A stretch of DNA of 45,103 nt from Synergistota bacterium. Its GTDB lineage: Bacteria > Synergistota > Synergistia > Synergistales > Synergistaceae. Below are positions 33,218 to 41,825 of the stretch, piece after piece; within the stretch, counting starts at the first letter, position 1, and each line of letters starts with the position of its first letter. The notes beneath the pieces were generated by a model. The model was not told the DNA's origin and made no database searches. It saw only the letters and a program-made list of their open reading frames with translations. The stretch lies in the NCBI GenBank assembly GCA_023450745.1, contig JAEXGR010000067.1, forward strand, positions 1 through 45,103. Reading direction: 5' to 3'. Made by a program: the position numbers and the translations under genes.

Positions 33218-33231
33218 GTTGTTTATACAAC
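33218..33231. promoter_or_regulatory. Candidate HcpR-like operator palindrome
   Basis: GTTGTTTATACAAC has perfect five-base arms (GTTGT, ACAAC) around TTAT. It lies 15 bases before the regulator's own start codon and about 50 bases upstream of the probable transcription start of the ferredoxin-hcp operon. Confidence 0.65.
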
Positions 33232-33238
33232 CGATTAA

Positions 33239-33268
33239 TTGTTTTTATTGTAGTATTCTCTGTACATA
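33239..33268 (+). promoter_or_regulatory. Likely promoter of the ferredoxin-hcp operon
   Basis: TTGTTT (33239-33244) and TACATA (33263-33268) are 18 bases apart, both imperfect. The weak boxes together with the palindrome just upstream fit a promoter that needs an activator. Confidence 0.5.
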
Positions 33269-33329
33269 AAATCAAGTATGCCAGAAAACGCCTGATCATT
33301 TGACGGAGAAAGATTCGGGAGGGAAATAA

Positions 33330-34040
33330 ATGTTAAGAAGAATAATCGAGATAGATGAAACAAAATGCAACGGCTGCGGGGCCTGCGCCGCGGCCTGCCA
33401 TGAAGGGGCGATCGCGATGGCAGGCGGCAAGGCGAAGCTGATGCGCGATGATTACTGCGACGGCCTCGGCGATTGCCTGCCCGCCTGTCCTGCCGGCGCG
33501 ATCTCCTTTGTGGAGCGCGAAGCGAAAGAATATGATAAAAAGGCGGTCGAAGCGAACATGGCCGCAAAGAGGGCAAAGGCGGGCGGCGGGCTGCCCTGCG
33601 GCTGCCCGGGGACGCAGCCGCGCGGGATTGCGCGCCAGGCGGCGGAGGTGGGCGAAGCAGGCCGCGCGCAGGCCGTATCGCGGCTCTCTCAGTGGCCGGT
33701 CCAGTTGAAGCTGGCCCCTGTGAACGCCCCCTGGTTCGACGGCGCGAAGCTGCTCGTCGCCGCCGACTGCACGGCCTTTGCGCGCGCCGACTTCCACGAG
33801 CGGTTCATCAAGAATCACGTGACGCTGATCGGCTGCCCGAAGCTTGACGCCGCCGACTACGCGGAGAAGCTCACGGACATCTTGAAAAATAACGACATCA
33901 AGAGCGTGACCGTCGCGCGTATGGAGGTCCCCTGCTGCGGCGGCATCGAAGCGGCGGTGAAAAGGGCGCTGCAGGCAAGCGGAAAATTCATCCCCTGGCA
34001 GGTGGTCACTATCACCGTAGACGGCGAGATCATCGAATAG
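33330..34040 (+). CDS. 4Fe-4S ferredoxin-type protein linked to hcp
   Basis: The first 60 residues of this 236-residue protein form a two-cluster ferredoxin: CNGCGACAAACHEGAI with the classic C-x2-C-x2-C-x3-C spacing, and a second set CDGLGDCLPACPAGAI. A linker follows with CGCPGT (about 90), then a domain of about 100 residues with VAADCTAFARADFHERF, TLIGCPKLDA and VPCCGGIEAAVK, whose cysteines may hold another metal site. It precedes hcp by 57 bases, and such proteins are common next to hcp in strict anaerobes, where they probably give it electrons. GGGAGGG precedes the ATG. Confidence 0.9.
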   Translation: MLRRIIEIDETKCNGCGACAAACHEGAIAMAGGKAKLMRDDYCDGLGDCLPACPAGAISFVEREAKEYDKKAVEANMAAKRAKAGGGLPCGCPGTQPRGIARQAAEVGEAGRAQAVSRLSQWPVQLKLAPVNAPWFDGAKLLVAADCTAFARADFHERFIKNHVTLIGCPKLDAADYAEKLTDILKNNDIKSVTVARMEVPCCGGIEAAVKRALQASGKFIPWQVVTITVDGEIIE

Positions 34041-34097
34041 GCGCGGCGGTAAAGGGCAAAAGAGATAAACGGACAGATCATGGAGGGAGAGATCATT

Positions 34098-35690
34098 ATG
34101 GAAGAAAAGATGTTTTGTTTTCAATGCGAACAGACAGCCGGATGCACGGGCTGCAAGGGCAAGATGGGCGTTTGCGGCAAGCCGGCGGATACCGCGGCGC
34201 TCCAGGACCGGCTGACGGGCGCGCTTATCGGCCTTTCGCGCGCCGCGAAGGAAAACGCGCCGGCGGAGAGCACGGACAGAGTCATGCTGGCGGGGCTCTT
34301 TACAACGGTGACGAATGTGAACTTCAACAGCGAGACTGTCGCGAAGATGATAGAAAAGGTGCGCCAGGAGCGGGAGAAGCTTGTCCCGCGCTGCGCCGTC
34401 TGTTCGCGGAACGACGACTATGATATGAACGAACTTTGGGGTGCGGATGAGGATATCCGTTCGCTCAAGTCGCTGATCCTCTTCGGCCTGCGCGGCATGG
34501 CGGCCTACGCCTATCACGCGATGGTCCTCGGCCGCAGAGACCGCGAAGTGAACGGCTTCTTCTATGAGGCGCTCTTTGCCATCGGCAGGGAGAACACGAT
34601 GGAGGCGCTGCTGCCGCTCGTCCTCAAGACGGGAGAGGTCAACCTCCGCTGCATGGAACTGCTTGACCGCGCGAACACCGGGGCCTTCGGAACGCCGGAG
34701 CCGACCGCCGTTTCGTTCAAGGTCGAAAAGGGCCCCTTCATCGTCGTCAGCGGACATGACCTGTACGACCTCAAGCTGCTGCTCGAACAGAGCGCGGGCA
34801 GGGGCGTCAATATCTATACCCACGGAGAAATGCTGCCGGCGCACGCCTATCCGGAACTCAAGAAGTATCCGCACCTCAAGGGCAACTTCGGCACCGCCTG
34901 GCAGAACCAGCAGCGGGAATTCGCCGATATCCCCGCTCCGGTCCTCTTCACCACCAACTGCCTGATGCCGGTAAAACCCTCCTACGCCGACCGCGTCTTC
35001 ACCACCGAGGTCGTCTCTTACCCGGGGCTGGTCCACATCGGAGAAGACAAAGATTTTTCGCCCGTCATCGAAAAGGCGCTCGCGCTCGGCGGCTGGGACG
35101 CGGACAAGAGCTTCACGGGCATCAACGGCGGCGAAAAGGCGACGACCGGTTTCGGCCACGGCGCGGTGCTCGCCGCGGCGGACAAGATCGTGGCGGCGGT
35201 CAAGGCGGGGGAAATCCGGCACTTCTTCCTCGTCGGCGGCTGCGACGGCGCGAAGCCGGGCCGCAACTACTATACGGAGTTTGTAAAGCGGTGTCCCTCC
35301 GATACCGTCATCCTCACGCTCGCTTGCGGCAAGTACCGCTTCAACGACCTTGACCTCGGAACGGTCGGCGGCTTCCCGCGCCTGATGGACATGGGGCAGT
35401 GCAACGACGCCTACAGCGCCATCCGCGTCGCCGTGGCCTTAGCGGAGGCCTTCAAGTGCGGCGTGAACGACCTGCCGCTCTCGCTGGTCCTCTCCTGGTA
35501 TGAACAGAAGGCCGTCTGTATTCTGCTGACGCTGCTCCACCTCGGGATAAAGAACATCCTGCTCGGCCCCACGCTTCCGGCCTTTGTCTCCCCCAACGTG
35601 CTGAACTTCCTCGTCGAGCACTACAACATCGCGCCGGTCAGCACTCCGGAGGCGGATTTGCGGAAGATTCTCGGCCTGACCTCCCGCTGA
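34098..35690 (+). CDS. hcp: Hydroxylamine reductase (hybrid cluster protein)
   Basis: Hcp is a cytoplasmic Fe-S protein with a hybrid 4Fe-2S-2O cluster; it was named for hydroxylamine reduction and is now seen as an NO reductase and protein S-nitrosylase. The 530-residue protein starts MEEKMFCFQCEQTAGCTGC, the N-terminal 4Fe-4S binding set, and keeps the C-terminal hybrid-cluster motifs, such as FTTNCLMP, GGCDGAKPGRNYYTEF and LACGKYRFNDLDLG. The ATG at 34098 follows GGAGGGAGAG by six bases; an in-frame ATG at 34080 lies before that binding site and is rejected. A strong terminator follows. Confidence 0.97.
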   Translation: MEEKMFCFQCEQTAGCTGCKGKMGVCGKPADTAALQDRLTGALIGLSRAAKENAPAESTDRVMLAGLFTTVTNVNFNSETVAKMIEKVRQEREKLVPRCAVCSRNDDYDMNELWGADEDIRSLKSLILFGLRGMAAYAYHAMVLGRRDREVNGFFYEALFAIGRENTMEALLPLVLKTGEVNLRCMELLDRANTGAFGTPEPTAVSFKVEKGPFIVVSGHDLYDLKLLLEQSAGRGVNIYTHGEMLPAHAYPELKKYPHLKGNFGTAWQNQQREFADIPAPVLFTTNCLMPVKPSYADRVFTTEVVSYPGLVHIGEDKDFSPVIEKALALGGWDADKSFTGINGGEKATTGFGHGAVLAAADKIVAAVKAGEIRHFFLVGGCDGAKPGRNYYTEFVKRCPSDTVILTLACGKYRFNDLDLGTVGGFPRLMDMGQCNDAYSAIRVAVALAEAFKCGVNDLPLSLVLSWYEQKAVCILLTLLHLGIKNILLGPTLPAFVSPNVLNFLVEHYNIAPVSTPEADLRKILGLTSR

Positions 35691-35696
35691 TAAAAC

Positions 35697-35749
35697 GAAA
35701 AAAAGAGGGCGGAAACGCGCTTCGGCGGTGTTTCCGCCCTCTTTTTTTA
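35697..35749. terminator. Strong bidirectional terminator behind hcp
   Basis: AAAGAGGGCGGAAAC and GTTTCCGCCCTCTTT form a fifteen-pair stem with A runs before and T runs after it, so it works on either strand. It ends the ferredoxin-hcp operon. Confidence 0.92.
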
Positions 35750-35767
35750 TCGTTCGCCGGATGTATT

Positions 35768-35796
35768 TTGCCGCACAGCCGGTTATATAGTGTAAA
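35768..35796 (+). promoter_or_regulatory. Promoter of the STAS-phosphatase genes
   Basis: TTGCCG (35768-35773) and TGTAAA (35791-35796) are 17 bases apart; TATAGT also occurs just upstream in the spacer. The start codon of the STAS gene is 35 bases further. Confidence 0.5.
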
Positions 35797-35830
35797 ATGT
35801 GGAAAATACGTAAAAAGGGGCGTGCGGCAG

Positions 35831-36130
35831 ATGAATCTTACCACTACCACGGAGAACGGCAGGACGACGATAACCTTTGAGGGGCGTCTGGATACGTCGA
35901 CCTCGCCGCGATTGGAGACGGAGCTGGCTTCGGCGCTTAAGACGGCGAAAGAGGTGACCTTTGACTTTGCGAAACTCGAATACCTCTCTTCGGCGGGACT
36001 TCGGGTCATTCTCAGTACGCACAAGAAATTAAAGGCGGCTGGGGGCGGCCTCACCGTCGCCAATGTGAACGAGGTCATAAAAAACGTTTTTGACCTGACC
36101 GGTTTCAGCGAAATACTGCACATTGTTTGA
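35831..36130 (+). CDS. Anti-sigma factor antagonist (STAS domain)
   Basis: The 99-residue protein is a single STAS domain of the SpoIIAA/RsbV kind. ITFEGRLDTSTSPRLETEL is the first half and FDFAKLEYLSSAGLRVILSTHK holds the conserved serine (in SSAG, about residue 59) that the partner kinase phosphorylates. In partner switching the unphosphorylated form binds the anti-sigma kinase and frees its target. The start MNLTTTTENG at 35831 follows AAGGGG; the longer open frame upstream runs through the promoter. The next gene codes for a fused phosphatase and kinase that probably act on this protein. Confidence 0.93.
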   Translation: MNLTTTTENGRTTITFEGRLDTSTSPRLETELASALKTAKEVTFDFAKLEYLSSAGLRVILSTHKKLKAAGGGLTVANVNEVIKNVFDLTGFSEILHIV

Positions 36131-36143
36131 GACGGCCCGCGAC

Positions 36144-38390
36144 ATGAAGCGGATCTTTCAGAAGTGGCTCTTCCTCTTTGTTCTGACCGCCTTCGCCGTC
36201 ACATGCGGCGCGGTCTTTTTTCTCCAGACGAAGGAGGCGGAGCGCGCGGCGAGGGAAATAATCCAGCTCCGCATCGACGACGCGAAGGCGGAGGTCGTCC
36301 GCAATTCCAACAATCTGCTCATGATCAAAATCCAAAACCGCGTGGACGCCATCGCCAAGGCGCGCAGCTTCGCTGCGATCTTGGCCGGAAGGCGGGACAA
36401 GGCGGACGTTGAAGAGCTGCGGCGGCTTCTGCGCGTACTCAACGTGGACGAGCTAAACGTCATCGACGGAAAGGGAATCATAATCTCGTCGTCCGTGCCG
36501 CAGTATATCGGCTACGATATGAGTTCCGCCGCGCAGTCCGCCGAATTTATGGACATCATAAAAGATCCCGATAAGGAGATCGTTCAGGAGCCGCGCGCGA
36601 TCGGCTTCGACGCCGGCATCCGGATGCAGTACGCCGGGGTCGCTCTGTTGAACGCCAAAGGCGTGGCGCAGATCGGTTACCGCCCGCAGCGCCTCATGCG
36701 CGCGATGGAGCTGGCGGACATCGCCAGCGCCGCCGTCAAATTTCGCATCGGGCGCGGCGGCGGCATCCTGATTGCTAAAGATGACGCCGTGCTTGCGAGC
36801 GAGCCCATATCCTATGTGGGAAAGAAGCTCGCCGAGATCGGCGTCACCGACGAGGAGATACTCTCGGAAAACCTCTTTGACGCCGTTATGCAGGGCGAGC
36901 GGCAGCTCTGCGTATCCGAAGCTTACGGCGACCTGCGCATCGTCGGCTACATGCCGGAGCCGGAAATCTACGCCGGACGCCAGGCGCGTATGATGACGCT
37001 GACGCTGTGCCTGTTATTGATATTTATCGCGATCTTCGTTCTTATCTCAAAGCTGGTGCAGGACGTGGTCATCAAGGGCATTGACGACGTCAACGCCTCG
37101 CTGGCGCGCATCACCGGCGGCGACTTGGACGAGATGGTGGCGGTGATGACGAACAAGGAATTTATCTCGCTCTCCTGCGGCATCAACACGATGGTCGGCG
37201 CGCTGAAGCGGGCCATCGCGGAGGCCAAGGGGCGTATCGACGCCGAGCTTCAGGTGGCCAAAGCGATACAGCACTCCGCGCTGCCCGAGGCGGGGCGGCT
37301 GCCCCGCAATGGGAGGGATTTTGAGATCGGCGCGGAAATGTACACCGCGAAAGAGGTCGGCGGCGACTTCTACGACTTTTTCTTCGCGGACGGCGACCAC
37401 CTGGTCTTCGTCGTGGCCGACGTCTCCGGCAAAGGGATACCGGCCGCGCTCTTCATGATGAAGTGCAAAACGCTGATCAACAACCTCGCGGAATCCGAAC
37501 CGTCGCCGGCGCTGATTCTGGCCGAGGCGAACGAGAGGCTCTGCGAAGGCAACGAAATGGAGATGTTCGTCACCGTCTGGCTGGGAATCCTGGAAATAAG
37601 CAGCGGACGGCTGCGCTTCGCCAACGCGGGACACAACCTTCCTCTGCTGGCGCGCGCCGGCGGGAGCTTTGAATATCTCAAAGGGACCTCGGGGCTCGTG
37701 CTCGGAGGAATGGCGGGCGTGCGGTACCGTGAATTTGAGACCAGGCTGGACGGCGGCGACGTCCTCTTCCTGTATACGGACGGCGTGACGGAGGCGATAG
37801 ACGGAAAAGAGGAAGCCTACGGAGAAGAACGGCTGGAAAAAGTCCTTGACGAATGCGAGGAAAGATCGCCGGGCCAGCTGACGGAGCGCGTAAAAGAGAG
37901 CCTCCAGCGATTCACGAGGGGCGAAGCGCAGTTCGACGACGTCACTCTGCTCGCGTTGCGGATGCTGAACCGTCCGGCAAAGGAGCTTTCCGTCCCCGTT
38001 TCGATGGAGAGCTACGACAAAGTCATCTCCTTCGTGGAGGAGACGTTTTCCGAGCTTGGCTGCCCCGTTCAAAGCCTGATGAAGATAAATATCGCGACCG
38101 ACGAGCTCTTCTCCAACATCGTCCGCTACAGCGGCGCCTCCGAGGCCGTCGTCAGCTGCGGCGTGAGAGAAAAGGATAAGGTCGCCGTCGTGCGCATCTC
38201 AGACGACGGCTCGCCCTATGACCCGCTGCAGGGCAAAGAGCCGGATATCGCCCTCGGCGCGGAAGAGCGGGAGGCCGGCGGCTTGGGCGTCTTTCTGGTC
38301 AAAAAGACGATGGACAGCGTCGTCTACGAATACCGCGGCGGCCGGAACATCATCACCATTGAAAAAAAATTTGACGGCGGCGAAAAATAG
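36144..38390 (+). CDS. Fused sensor, SpoIIE-type phosphatase and RsbW-type kinase
   Basis: This 748-residue inner-membrane protein has a membrane helix (about 6-26), an extracytoplasmic sensor region (about 30-275, Cache-like by layout), a second helix (about 283-305), a HAMP-like linker, a PP2C/SpoIIE phosphatase (about 375-610: EVGGDFYDFFFADGDHL, VADVSGKGIPAALFM, NAGHNLPLL, YTDGVTEA, FDDVTLLAL) and a C-terminal GHKL kinase (about 615-748: IATDELFSNIVRYSG, ISDDGSPYDPL, GGLGVFLVKKTMD). The phosphatase and kinase are usually separate partner-switching proteins. I chose ATG 36144, 13 bases behind the STAS stop; a TTG at 36123 is possible. No sigma factor gene is near. Confidence 0.92.
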   Translation: MKRIFQKWLFLFVLTAFAVTCGAVFFLQTKEAERAAREIIQLRIDDAKAEVVRNSNNLLMIKIQNRVDAIAKARSFAAILAGRRDKADVEELRRLLRVLNVDELNVIDGKGIIISSSVPQYIGYDMSSAAQSAEFMDIIKDPDKEIVQEPRAIGFDAGIRMQYAGVALLNAKGVAQIGYRPQRLMRAMELADIASAAVKFRIGRGGGILIAKDDAVLASEPISYVGKKLAEIGVTDEEILSENLFDAVMQGERQLCVSEAYGDLRIVGYMPEPEIYAGRQARMMTLTLCLLLIFIAIFVLISKLVQDVVIKGIDDVNASLARITGGDLDEMVAVMTNKEFISLSCGINTMVGALKRAIAEAKGRIDAELQVAKAIQHSALPEAGRLPRNGRDFEIGAEMYTAKEVGGDFYDFFFADGDHLVFVVADVSGKGIPAALFMMKCKTLINNLAESEPSPALILAEANERLCEGNEMEMFVTVWLGILEISSGRLRFANAGHNLPLLARAGGSFEYLKGTSGLVLGGMAGVRYREFETRLDGGDVLFLYTDGVTEAIDGKEEAYGEERLEKVLDECEERSPGQLTERVKESLQRFTRGEAQFDDVTLLALRMLNRPAKELSVPVSMESYDKVISFVEETFSELGCPVQSLMKINIATDELFSNIVRYSGASEAVVSCGVREKDKVAVVRISDDGSPYDPLQGKEPDIALGAEEREAGGLGVFLVKKTMDSVVYEYRGGRNIITIEKKFDGGEK

Positions 38391-38417
38391 CCGGCGGAGA
38401 AAAGGACGGGATAGGCT

Positions 38418-38987
38418 ATGGACGTATCATGCAGGAGAATGCGCGCGGACGATTTTCCCCAGGCCGTCGTTATCGCGCAGAAGTCGATTAACGATACCGA
38501 CGCCGCCTTTTACGACTATATCAGGGAGATGACGGAGCGCCTCGGCGGCGAGACGGAGGGCGTCGTCGCCGAAGCGGAAGGCAAGATAATCGGCGTGATG
38601 TACTTTATCCGCGGGACGCATCTAAGCGGCGGGCGCGTCGATTTTCTGGCGGAGACAGCAAAAGAGCTGGGCGGCGCCGGTATCTGTACCTGTTCCATCA
38701 TCGCCGTAGATCCTCAATACCGCGGCTTGAAAATTTCTCAAAAGCTCCATGAATACGCTTTCGAGATTTTGCGGGCGCAAAATATCCGCCACGTCCTCGT
38801 TGAAATATGGATCAGGCCCGACGGCTACATGCCCGGCTACCGCTGCCTCCATTACGCCCCCTCGTTTACCGACTACGGCGACGTGCCCGATTATTACGCG
38901 ACCGCGCCGGAGGGCGAGGGCCGCGTCTGCGCCGTCTGCGGCGAAGACTGCCACTGCGCGGCGAAGATCGCGGTGCTGCACATTTAG
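38418..38987 (+). CDS. GNAT acetyltransferase with C-terminal Cys cluster
   Basis: The 189-residue protein has the GNAT fold: MRADDFPQAVVIAQKS at the N terminus, GKIIGVMYFI in the middle, and CSIIAVDPQYRGLKISQKLHEYAF (about 93-117), where Q-x-R-G-L-x-I stands for the usual acetyl-CoA loop R-x2-G-x-G/A. The last 20 residues, CAVCGEDCHCAAKIAVLHI, hold four cysteines and a histidine in a short span, unusual for this family and a likely metal site. It follows the phosphatase/kinase gene by 27 bases and is probably co-transcribed. The substrate is unknown. Confidence 0.82.
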   Translation: MDVSCRRMRADDFPQAVVIAQKSINDTDAAFYDYIREMTERLGGETEGVVAEAEGKIIGVMYFIRGTHLSGGRVDFLAETAKELGGAGICTCSIIAVDPQYRGLKISQKLHEYAFEILRAQNIRHVLVEIWIRPDGYMPGYRCLHYAPSFTDYGDVPDYYATAPEGEGRVCAVCGEDCHCAAKIAVLHI

Positions 38988-39152
38988 TCGGCGGGGTATT
39001 TTTTTATTAGTTAATAAAAATAATTCTATAGACCCATCTTAAAAATGTAAGAATGCCTTTTTCGGGGGATATTTGTTGGACTTTTGTTGTACCCGCTCCG
39101 ATATACTTCGAAACATAGCAGGCATAAATACAATTCAGAAGAGGTGGTCTAC
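38988..39152. other. Intergenic gap with AT-rich palindrome
   Basis: Behind the GNAT gene is TATTTTTTTATTAGTTAATAAAAATAAT, an AT-rich inverted repeat with T runs that may end transcription. The rest must hold the promoter of the lipoprotein gene; TATACT near 39100 is a possible -10 box but no good -35 is seen. Confidence 0.4.
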
Positions 39153-41729
39153 ATGAAAAAAAGTCGACTGAGCAGCGGAGTTATTTTCCTATGCTTTTTC
39201 ATCTTCGCGGCGGCCATCGCGGGCGGCTGCGGCGGCGGAGGCACGGACAAGGCGGCAAGACAGGGAGTCACGCTCTCGTTTGATACCGATAATGACGGTT
39301 ACGCCGACGTCTTTGACGAATACCCTCTGGACCCGAAACGAAACTGGATGGACGAGATCTCGCTTGACGTCGTGCAGACGGCGTCCAATGCGCCCGCGGC
39401 GTCTGCACAGTCTGGCGGCGTGAACGAGGTTTTGCCGCAGTCGCACATTAAGGGCGTCATCCCTGCGGCGAAGACGGCGACGGCCAATGCCGCGGCCGCC
39501 GCCGCCGAAAACGCCTCAAGCGAAGCACCGAAAGAACCGCTGTCTGTTACATTCAAGGCAAAGCTCGAAACAAATAAGCAGTATTGCTTTGCGTTTGACC
39601 CGGATGCCGGCGATCGGGCGGCTCATTTTATCTTTGACTTGCGGATATACGACCCGTCAGGCGGTGAGGTCTCGACGATACATACCGTCGCGCTTGCCGA
39701 GGACCTTGGTTTTATCGGGTTCACCTTTAAGTCCGCGCAAGCGGGAAGCTATACTGTAAAAGTCAGTAATCAGGACCCCTATGACAATCAGGCCCAGCCG
39801 TTCGACCTGTATATATTTGAAGAAAAGGGCGAGCCCGGCAATTACGGACACCTTGTGCGTTACACGGACTCAGATGGCGGCGACGGCTTCATCTACACGC
39901 TGCGCGACATCATCGTACTCAGAAGGGCGCTCGACGCGCACGCCGTATCATGGGATCAATACAACAGGCCGATAAAATACGTCGAAGGCATAGAGCGTGT
40001 GTGGGACGCCGCCCTTTATCAGGTTAACACGAACCACCTGAAGAATGTGGCAGCCCCGGTTTCCTCGGGCAGCGCCGCCGGTTCCGCGGCATCAAACGGA
40101 GCGGCGTACGAGACGGCGGATGAATCAGACTACTACTGCGAACTTGATCCGGTCATCACCGGTATAGACTGGAACAGCGAACGCTATTCTCTCGGTTATG
40201 GATACATAGCCCCGACAGGAATACGCGCCAAGCGCAACGACGCGGTAGAAAAATTTACTGAACCGGATAAGACAAGCGGTCCGAGGACAAACGAATATAT
40301 GCGTTTTATACGCACGAAGGAAGAGCACGAGGAAGAGCTCAATGTGAGCGCGAAAGCCTCCTACGGAACGGCGGACGCCGGGATAGAAGCTTCCAGCAGC
40401 TACGCCCAGAATATCAAATACAGCGAAACGAGCACCACTATAACGCTGCACTATGATCGCTACGAGGATGAATACAGGGTTCTGAGGCCGAGCGAATACA
40501 AGCTCACGAGCGCCGCCAAGGAGTACCTGGATACTAATGGGGCGGAAGCGTTTCGCGGCATATACGGAGATTACTTTGCGGCGGGGGCAAGGTATGGCGC
40601 GTCGTTTGTCGCGTATGTCGCGATAAAGACGACTTCGTCCGAAAAGATTGAGGAAATACAGGCGGCGCTAAAAGGCGCGTACTCCGGCGTAGAGGCAAGC
40701 GCTGAATTTTCCAAAAAATTCAAGGATGCAACGGAAGGCTGCACTATCACGGTTGAAAAACACACTGTCGGCGGCGGTTCTAGCAGCTCCAGAGCATTTA
40801 TGACGGCGAGCGGAGGCTGGAGCGGCAGTTCGGCGGACGCGGGCGAGTTCGGAGCCGGCGTCTCTTCGACAAATCCAGATGACGTGATAACCGCTTTGTT
40901 CGAAGATATGAAGGAGTTTAAAGATAAGGTCGAGGGTTCTGACGCCCTGCTGGTCAAAAAACATGTCTATCTGATGAACTTTAATCAGATCCAAGGCGGC
41001 GAGAACCTCCCGTATGGAATCAACCTGCACCCTGAACACTTCAAGGCTCTGAAGAAGATGACCCGCGAGTGGCTGGGGCTCAAGAACTACCAAATGCAGA
41101 TCAAAGACATCCCGACGGCTGATTTTGTAAACGGTCAAACAAAAAAGAACACCTACCTTTATAAGTTTGACGACCTTCAGACCGAGCTTGAAACAGAGAT
41201 GTCAAAAATATGCGGCAGCTACCAGAACGTAATTGCCGAAACAAATAAGATCATCGCCTTGAGCGAAGAGTTTAGGGCGCTTGTCGAGAGGCACTCGTTT
41301 ACGACGAAGCTGCGCGCCGCCGCCGGCAAGCAGGGCAAACGATTGATCGGCGAATGCGGCGGCGGCCAGGTCAGGGTTGGCTTTACCAGCTATCCTCTGA
41401 GCGATATTGTAAACGCCGATATCGAAAAATACGACGCGCACTCTGACACACATTACGAAGATATCGTATGGGCATGGGACGAGGGGGCGTGGAACCCAAG
41501 CTGGGAGACAGGAGACGGATACCGGGTGGTAAGTTTCTGGGCATGTTCGTGGTGGGACAACTACAGAACCGACGACGATAATTATTCTTCACTTGGTAAA
41601 GATAAAATTAAGCTGTCGTACGCCGGGAAACGAAACTATGACGTCAACTGGGAATATTCCGTGCGCCGAATATATATCGGAGATAACTATCCGTTCATCT
41701 GGATGCACAGAGGCAATGACGTTCAATAG
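39153..41729 (+). CDS. Large lipoprotein with MACPF-like domain and Asp repeat
   Basis: The 858-residue protein starts with a signal peptide (KKSRLSSGVIFLCFFIFAA) ending in AIAGGC, so Cys26 is a likely lipid anchor. FDTDNDGYADVFDEYPLDP (about 43-61) is a calcium-binding Asp repeat of the thrombospondin-3 type. After a long Ala/Ser-rich linker, residues about 385-650 resemble a membrane attack complex/perforin fold: alternating VSAKASYGTADAGIEASSS, then YGDYFAAGARYGAS (about 470), which fits the MACPF spacing Y-G-x-x-F-x6-G, and HTVGGGSSSS (about 537). The C-terminal 130 residues are rich in Trp and Tyr. GAGGTGG precedes the ATG. The MACPF reading is by eye and unproven; it could also be an unrelated surface protein. 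Confidence 0.65.
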   Translation: MKKSRLSSGVIFLCFFIFAAAIAGGCGGGGTDKAARQGVTLSFDTDNDGYADVFDEYPLDPKRNWMDEISLDVVQTASNAPAASAQSGGVNEVLPQSHIKGVIPAAKTATANAAAAAAENASSEAPKEPLSVTFKAKLETNKQYCFAFDPDAGDRAAHFIFDLRIYDPSGGEVSTIHTVALAEDLGFIGFTFKSAQAGSYTVKVSNQDPYDNQAQPFDLYIFEEKGEPGNYGHLVRYTDSDGGDGFIYTLRDIIVLRRALDAHAVSWDQYNRPIKYVEGIERVWDAALYQVNTNHLKNVAAPVSSGSAAGSAASNGAAYETADESDYYCELDPVITGIDWNSERYSLGYGYIAPTGIRAKRNDAVEKFTEPDKTSGPRTNEYMRFIRTKEEHEEELNVSAKASYGTADAGIEASSSYAQNIKYSETSTTITLHYDRYEDEYRVLRPSEYKLTSAAKEYLDTNGAEAFRGIYGDYFAAGARYGASFVAYVAIKTTSSEKIEEIQAALKGAYSGVEASAEFSKKFKDATEGCTITVEKHTVGGGSSSSRAFMTASGGWSGSSADAGEFGAGVSSTNPDDVITALFEDMKEFKDKVEGSDALLVKKHVYLMNFNQIQGGENLPYGINLHPEHFKALKKMTREWLGLKNYQMQIKDIPTADFVNGQTKKNTYLYKFDDLQTELETEMSKICGSYQNVIAETNKIIALSEEFRALVERHSFTTKLRAAAGKQGKRLIGECGGGQVRVGFTSYPLSDIVNADIEKYDAHSDTHYEDIVWAWDEGAWNPSWETGDGYRVVSFWACSWWDNYRTDDDNYSSLGKDKIKLSYAGKRNYDVNWEYSVRRIYIGDNYPFIWMHRGNDVQ

Positions 41730-41757
41730 CGGAATGTCCGCGTAAACATGAAGCGAC

Positions 41758-41801
41758 GCGCCGGCACAGCGCCCCCCAGGCGGGGCGGCTGCGCCGGCGC
41801 A
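41758..41801 (+). other. Long GC-rich hairpin before the MATE gene
   Basis: CGCCGGCaCAGC-GCCCC pairs with GGGGCgGCTGcGCCGGCG around a six-base loop, with one mismatch and one bulge. No T run follows. It lies in the 96-base gap between the lipoprotein stop and the MATE start, and could be a weak terminator, an attenuator or an mRNA-protecting structure. Confidence 0.6.
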
Positions 41802-41825
41802 TACAAACGAAAGCGAAGGCCTGTA

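Noticed and set aside
33333..35222. Long open frame antisense to the ferredoxin gene and hcp
   Set aside because: It spans two real genes on the other strand and has no motif of its own.
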